Below the pieces are notes generated by a model. It worked only from the letters and a program-made list of their open reading frames with translations. It was not told the origin of the DNA and searched no databases. This document shows, in pieces, positions 59,116 to 64,000 of a DNA stretch of 64,000 bases (positions are counted from its first letter, which is position 1; the number at the start of each line of letters is the position of its first letter). A program made the position numbers and the translations under genes. The stretch comes from a virus, in IMG/VR virus record IMGVR_UViG_3300020188_000808, positions 62,001-126,000 of that record; one strand, written 5' to 3'.

Positions 59116-62100
59116 ATGGCGGCAACAGATAGACAAAATAGGTTATTAATAGCAGAAGATTGGGCCAAGGTGTATCAGTCTTTCCGTAATGCTGAGTTCA
59201 AATCATATGATTTTGACAACTTACGCAGAACAATGATTAACTACCTTAGAGAAAATTATCCTGAGGACTTTAATGATTACATTGAATCAAGCGAATACCT
59301 AGCACTAATTGACCTAATTGCTTTCTTAGGACAAAACCTTGCTTTTAGAGTAGACTTAAATTCAAGAGAAAACTTTTTAGAACTTGCATCACGTAGAGAA
59401 AGTATTCTACGTTTAGCACGTTTACTTTCTTACAATCCTAAACGTAACAAAGCGGCCAACGGATTGCTTAAATTAGAAACTGTATCAACATCAGAAGACA
59501 TTGTTGATAGTAACGGATCAAATTTAGCTAACCAATCAATTATTTGGAACGACCCTAGTAACTCTAATTGGAGAGAACAGTTTGAAAGAGTGTTAAACGC
59601 CGCTCTACCAATAAATTCGCAGATTGGCAAACCAATTAAAAAAGATAGTGTTGAAGGCGTTCCAACAGATCAATACAGATTTAATGCATCAAACACTGAT
59701 GTACCGGTTTATACTTTTAGTAAAAATGTTGATGGTAGAAGTCTACAGTTTCAACTTGTTAGTACAGATGTTAATAACGGAGTTATTTCTGAAGAAGCAC
59801 CGTTTCCAGGAAACAGTTTAGGATTTCTTTATAGAGATGACGGCAGAGGTCCAGGATCAACTAACTCAGGATTTTTTGCACACTTCCGTCAAGGTACACT
59901 TGATAGCGGAACGTTTAATATTGATACTCCAAGTACTAACCAAACAGTAAGTATTGAAGCAACAAATGTTAACAATGACGATGTTTGGTTGTACAAGTTA
60001 AACTCAATTGGAGCAGAGGACGTATTGTGGACAAAAGTTGATGCTGTTGAAGGTAACAATATTGTTTATAATAGTACAAGAAAAGATCAAAGAAACATTT
60101 ATGCTGTGTTAACAAAAACACAAGACTCAATTGACATGATCTTTAGTGACGGAACATTTGGTAACCTTCCTAAAGGCTCGTTTAAAGCCTTTTACAGAAC
60201 TAGTGCAAATGACAGTTTTAATATTGTTCCAAAAGACTTAACAAATATTTCTGTAACAGTTCCTTATATTGCAAAATCAGGAAATGATGCAACATTGAAT
60301 TTAGTATTTTCTTTAAAATACACAGTTGACAACTCAAGCATAAGTGAGTCAAATGCAAGTATTAGAGCAAATGCTCCTTCTACATATTATACACAGAATC
60401 GTATGGTAACAGGAGAAGACTATCAAGTAGCACCATTAGGAATTAGCCAAGAAATTATTAAAGTGAAAACTGTTAATAGATCTGCAAGTGGTATTAGTAG
60501 ATATTACGATCTTTTAGATTCTACAGGAAAATATTCAAATACTAGTTTGTTTGGAACAGATGGATTATTATATAAAGAATTAATTAACAGTAAAGAAGTG
60601 TTTACGTTTAGTACTAGAACTGACGTTGAAGGAACTATTGAAAATGTAGTTACTCCAATACTATCAAAAAATTCAGTTATTAATTATTATCTAGATAATT
60701 TTCCAAAGGTTTTAGTTGCTGATTTACAAGCAAGTTGGTCGCAAGTTTCAAATGCAACAAATTACAGTACAGGCCAGTTTTTAGATTCAGTTGGCTCTAC
60801 ATATCAAGTTGGATCATTTACAGGTAGTGGATTACGTTTTATTGAATCAGGAAGTTTAGTTAAATTTGTTGCACCAACAGGACAGTATTTTGCTAAAGAT
60901 GGAACATTAGGAACCGGCAATGTTTTACCGGCAGGGACAAAGCGTTACATATGGACTAAGGTAGTGAGTGTGTTTGGTGATGGAAGATCTAATCAAACTG
61001 ACGGTAGCGGCCCTATTGTGTTTAATGATGTTATTCCAACAGGAGCAATACTTAACGAAATTAGACCAAAGTTTAGTAAAGCACTTGTTGCTGATGTAAA
61101 AACTCAATTAATTGACCAAGTATTTGCATACAAAACATTTGGTTTAAGATACGATACTAATCTAAGACAATGGCGTTTAATTACAGAAAATAACTTAGAC
61201 ATTACAAGTAACTTTAGTACAGGTAAAACTGGTGATATTACTAACCAACAGTTAGATGCAAGTTGGTTACTATTATTTGAAACAGACGGATCGCAGTATA
61301 CTATTAGTTATAGAGGGCTAAGATATATTTTTGAAAGCAACGAAGAAATTAAATTCTTCTATGACAGCGAACAAAAAATTTACGATAACAAGACAGGACA
61401 AATTGTTAAAGATAAAATTTCAGTGTTATCAATTAATACCACACCAGATGGCGTAACACCATTTACTATTGATTATCCTTGGCAAATTACAAAAGAATAC
61501 AGAGACCCTGAAGGATATATTGACAGTAAAAAAGTTGAAGTAGGATTTTACGACACAGATGATGATTCAGTAGTTGATGATCCTGATACATTTAATGAAT
61601 TAATTGCACCAACTGTTAATGTTAATTCAAAGTTTGTTTTCTTAAAGAAATACGTTACATCAGACAACATTGAAGATTTTAAATATGTTGACAATGACAT
61701 TGAAAATATTAGCGTAGTAACTAATGATAGTTTTATTCAAACTTCAGGAATGCCAAACGGTAAAGTATTTTATGTTGCAAACACAGACGTATTTAAAGTG
61801 TACAACAATGTTACAGGACTATTAACACAAACTACTGATTATAAAGCATTTACAGGTCGTGATAAATTAAAATTCCATTACGTTCATACAGCAGATGATG
61901 ACGCTCGTATTGATCCAAGTAGTACTAATATCAACGATTGCTATTTGTTAACAAAAACATATGACACAGCATTTAGGCAGTATTTAAATGGCGTAACAGC
62001 AACTTTACCACTGCCTCCAAGTAGTGATAACTTGTTTAACAGCTATGGTGGAGAAATTAATAAAATCAAGTCAATTAGTGACGAAGTGATTTATCATCCG

Positions 62101-62556
62101 GTTAAGTACAAAGTACTGTTTGGAACAAAAGCAGAATCAAATATGCAGGCTACATTTAAGATTGTAAAAAACCCAGAACAAGTTGTTAATGACAACGATA
62201 TTAAATCAAAAGTTATTACTGCAATCAATCAATTTTTTGCATTAGAAAATTGGGACTTTGGTGATACATTTTACTTTACAGAATTAAGCACATACGTGAT
62301 GAATCAAGTGTCTCCAGACTTAGTAAGTTTAATTATTGTTCCTAAACAATCGTCACAGACATTTGGTAGTTTGTTTGAAATACGCGGTGAAGCAAATGAA
62401 ATTTTTATTAGTGGAGCAACAGTTGACGATGTACAAGTTATTGACGCAATCACTGCCAGTAGAATACAAGCGACAGGAAATGTTGTAACAGCAACAAATT
62501 CTAACACTACTAACGGAATTACAAGTGGCACTACGTATAGTAGTACATCTTATTAA
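59116..62556 (+). CDS. 6: Baseplate wedge protein gp6
   Basis: 1146 residues, larger than T4 gp6 (660). The N-terminal core is the gp6/gpJ type: FDNLRRTMINYLRENYPEDFNDYIESSEYLALIDLIAFLGQNLAFRVDLNSRENFLELASRRESILRLARLLSYNPKRN. YTQNRMVTGEDYQVAPL and the C-terminal VITAINQFFALENWDFGDTFYFTELSTYVMNQVSPDLV follow the family. The extra middle is beta-rich. Homodimer at the heart of the wedge. Ribosome site AAGGA. Confidence 0.94.
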   Translation: MAATDRQNRLLIAEDWAKVYQSFRNAEFKSYDFDNLRRTMINYLRENYPEDFNDYIESSEYLALIDLIAFLGQNLAFRVDLNSRENFLELASRRESILRLARLLSYNPKRNKAANGLLKLETVSTSEDIVDSNGSNLANQSIIWNDPSNSNWREQFERVLNAALPINSQIGKPIKKDSVEGVPTDQYRFNASNTDVPVYTFSKNVDGRSLQFQLVSTDVNNGVISEEAPFPGNSLGFLYRDDGRGPGSTNSGFFAHFRQGTLDSGTFNIDTPSTNQTVSIEATNVNNDDVWLYKLNSIGAEDVLWTKVDAVEGNNIVYNSTRKDQRNIYAVLTKTQDSIDMIFSDGTFGNLPKGSFKAFYRTSANDSFNIVPKDLTNISVTVPYIAKSGNDATLNLVFSLKYTVDNSSISESNASIRANAPSTYYTQNRMVTGEDYQVAPLGISQEIIKVKTVNRSASGISRYYDLLDSTGKYSNTSLFGTDGLLYKELINSKEVFTFSTRTDVEGTIENVVTPILSKNSVINYYLDNFPKVLVADLQASWSQVSNATNYSTGQFLDSVGSTYQVGSFTGSGLRFIESGSLVKFVAPTGQYFAKDGTLGTGNVLPAGTKRYIWTKVVSVFGDGRSNQTDGSGPIVFNDVIPTGAILNEIRPKFSKALVADVKTQLIDQVFAYKTFGLRYDTNLRQWRLITENNLDITSNFSTGKTGDITNQQLDASWLLLFETDGSQYTISYRGLRYIFESNEEIKFFYDSEQKIYDNKTGQIVKDKISVLSINTTPDGVTPFTIDYPWQITKEYRDPEGYIDSKKVEVGFYDTDDDSVVDDPDTFNELIAPTVNVNSKFVFLKKYVTSDNIEDFKYVDNDIENISVVTNDSFIQTSGMPNGKVFYVANTDVFKVYNNVTGLLTQTTDYKAFTGRDKLKFHYVHTADDDARIDPSSTNINDCYLLTKTYDTAFRQYLNGVTATLPLPPSSDNLFNSYGGEINKIKSISDEVIYHPVKYKVLFGTKAESNMQATFKIVKNPEQVVNDNDIKSKVITAINQFFALENWDFGDTFYFTELSTYVMNQVSPDLVSLIIVPKQSSQTFGSLFEIRGEANEIFISGATVDDVQVIDAITASRIQATGNVVTATNSNTTNGITSGTTYSSTSY

Positions 62557-62569
62557 GGGGATAAGCTAA

Positions 62570-64000
62570 ATGGCTTTTAACGACAATCAATCTGATAATG
62601 CTCTTCCAGTAGGAGCCAATCAGAATAAGAGAGCTAGTGTTGACCACTTACCTAAGTATTTTAGAACCGAATCAAATAAAAAGTTTCTTAGTGCTACACT
62701 TGATCAACTTTTAAATCCAGGAGTTGCTGAAAAGATTTCAGCATACTATGGAAGACGTATTGCAAAAGCTAGAATTGCTTCTGATAATTATGTATCAGAT
62801 ACATCAACTGATAGAGAAAATTATCAATTTGAACCTGCAACACTTATTCAAGACGAATTAGGTAATGTTAATTTTTACAAAGATTATAACGATTTTAAAA
62901 ATCAAATTAAAGCATTTAACGGCACAGTTGATAATGATAGTGTTTTAAATAAACAAGAATATTATGCTTGGAACCCACACATTAATTGGGACAAGTTTAC
63001 TAACTACAGAGAATACTATTGGTTACCAAACGGACCAATCGGCATTGGCATCGTTGGCCAAGTTAAAGATATTACTAGTACGTTTACTGTTACTAGCCAA
63101 GATAATATTGATAACACAGCATATGTATTTTCGCCAGACGGTAAGACACAAAATCCTTCATTAAAATTATATAGAGGACAAACTTACACGTTCGAAATTA
63201 ATACTCCTGGAATGCCTTTAACATTTAGAACTGCAAGAAGTTTAGATGCTGAAGTATTGTATACTACAGGTATTGATGATAGTACACAAACAACTGACGT
63301 TGGTACTGTTACTTTTGAAGTAGACATAAATGCTCCAGACACGCTGTATTATATTAATGGTAACGATATTAATACTAGTGGATTAATTAAGATTTATGAT
63401 ATTGAAGATAACAGTTCAATAGACGTTGAATCCGAAATACTTGGTAAAAAAGAATATGTAATGTCTAATGGGTATTCGTTATCCAATGGAATGAAAGTAT
63501 ACTTCCAAGGCGAAGTAACACCTGCAAAATATGCACAAGGCGAGTGGTATGTTGAAGGTGTTGGAGACAAAATTAAATTAGTTTCAGAAGCGAATGTACA
63601 AATTCCTGGAACATATGCTACAGATAAACCAGTACCATTTGATTCAGAAAATTTTGATAGAGTTCCTTTTAGTAATGCAAACAGTTATGCAGGAACAAAA
63701 GATTACGTTTGTATGAATAGATCAAGTCGTGATTTAAATCCGTGGGCAAGATACAATAGATGGACACATAAAACTGTAATAGAAACTACAGCAACTATCA
63801 ATGGCATTGTTCCAGAAATTGATCAAACAAATAGAGCCAAACGTCCTATTATTGAATTTAATGAAAATATTAAATTACATGAATTTGGTACAGAAGCAAA
63901 AGAAAATGTAGATTTAATTGATACATTTACAACTGACGTCTTTAGTACTATTGAAGGTTCGTTAGGTTATAACATTGACGGTGTTGAAATTGCAGACGGA
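62570..64000 (+). CDS. Large baseplate/virion protein after gp6 (gp7 position), 3' end beyond window
   Basis: At least 477 residues from ATG 62570 (AAGGGGA before it). LPKYFRTESNKKFLSATLDQLLNPGVAEKISAYYGRRIAKA and YYAWNPHINWDKFTNYREYYWLPNGP are segments I recognise from marine T4-like virion proteins beside gp6. Residues ~195-285 (LKLYRGQTYTFEINTPGMPLTFRTAR ... VDINAPDTLYYINGNDINTSGLIKIYD) look like a cupredoxin-like fold without copper ligands. gp7 identity is by position only. Confidence 0.75.
   Translation, partial: MAFNDNQSDNALPVGANQNKRASVDHLPKYFRTESNKKFLSATLDQLLNPGVAEKISAYYGRRIAKARIASDNYVSDTSTDRENYQFEPATLIQDELGNVNFYKDYNDFKNQIKAFNGTVDNDSVLNKQEYYAWNPHINWDKFTNYREYYWLPNGPIGIGIVGQVKDITSTFTVTSQDNIDNTAYVFSPDGKTQNPSLKLYRGQTYTFEINTPGMPLTFRTARSLDAEVLYTTGIDDSTQTTDVGTVTFEVDINAPDTLYYINGNDINTSGLIKIYDIEDNSSIDVESEILGKKEYVMSNGYSLSNGMKVYFQGEVTPAKYAQGEWYVEGVGDKIKLVSEANVQIPGTYATDKPVPFDSENFDRVPFSNANSYAGTKDYVCMNRSSRDLNPWARYNRWTHKTVIETTATINGIVPEIDQTNRAKRPIIEFNENIKLHEFGTEAKENVDLIDTFTTDVFSTIEGSLGYNIDGVEIADG

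Overview
The window is part of the genome of a T4-like contractile-tailed phage (myovirus) of the marine type, in AT-rich DNA. It carries the T4 core set: portal gp20, prohead protease gp21, scaffold gp22, major capsid gp23, baseplate proteins gp26, gp53, gp5, gp25 and gp6, recombination nuclease gp46/gp47 and late sigma factor gp55. Long fibre-like proteins and small marine-phage virion proteins surround this core. The host is not shown directly. Low GC, a PQQ precursor peptide whose core resembles those of methylotrophs, a TusE/DsrC-like protein and LPS-type glycosyltransferases suggest a streamlined marine proteobacterium, possibly an OM43-type methylotroph or a SAR11 relative. This is inference.

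Layout. (1) 1-4646, minus strand: virion proteins, one cut by the window edge and one ending in a cupredoxin-like domain with all four copper ligands. (2) 4747-8376, minus: a metabolic cassette (NodU/CmcH-type carbamoyltransferase, SGNH-like hydrolase, GT9-like glycosyltransferase). (3) 8434-13596, minus: three paralogous Gly/Cys-rich putative adhesins, two tail-assembly-chaperone-like proteins and two small beta proteins. (4) 13609-31736, minus: two giant paralogous fibre proteins and a series of fibre and neck-type proteins. (5) 31787-35063, minus: accessory genes (PiT-type phosphate transporter, small membrane protein, TusE/DsrC-like protein, cold-shock protein and a 24-codon pqqA) mixed with hairpin terminators, promoters and at least one candidate structured RNA. 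(6) 35211-44462, minus: head module and tape measure. (7) 44539-45629, plus: gp26 with a probable -1 frameshift extension. (8) 45636-48318, minus: two unknown proteins. (9) 48383-49105: small plus-strand genes, a terminator and a structured non-coding stretch. (10) 49106-53454, minus: GIY-YIG-like nuclease, gp46, gp47 and gp55. (11) 53536-64000, plus: baseplate operon, running out of the window inside a large gp7-like gene.

Regulation can be read from the sequence. A T4-late-type motif (consensus about [G][A/C]TAAATA[C]) lies upstream of most virion genes. In five cases it sits only 4-5 nt before the ATG, implying leaderless mRNAs. gp55, which should recognise this motif, and gp47/46 have near-consensus sigma70 promoters (early expression). 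The gp55 promoter and the late promoter of the rightward baseplate operon overlap back to back. Hairpin terminators are repeatedly fused to a TGACTAAA element.

The items most worth follow-up are the phage pqqA at 34989-35063, the structured RNA beside it, the Cys-rich adhesin family, the gp26 frameshift and the PiT and TusE/DsrC accessory genes. No tRNA, CRISPR array, integrase or insertion sequence was recognised.
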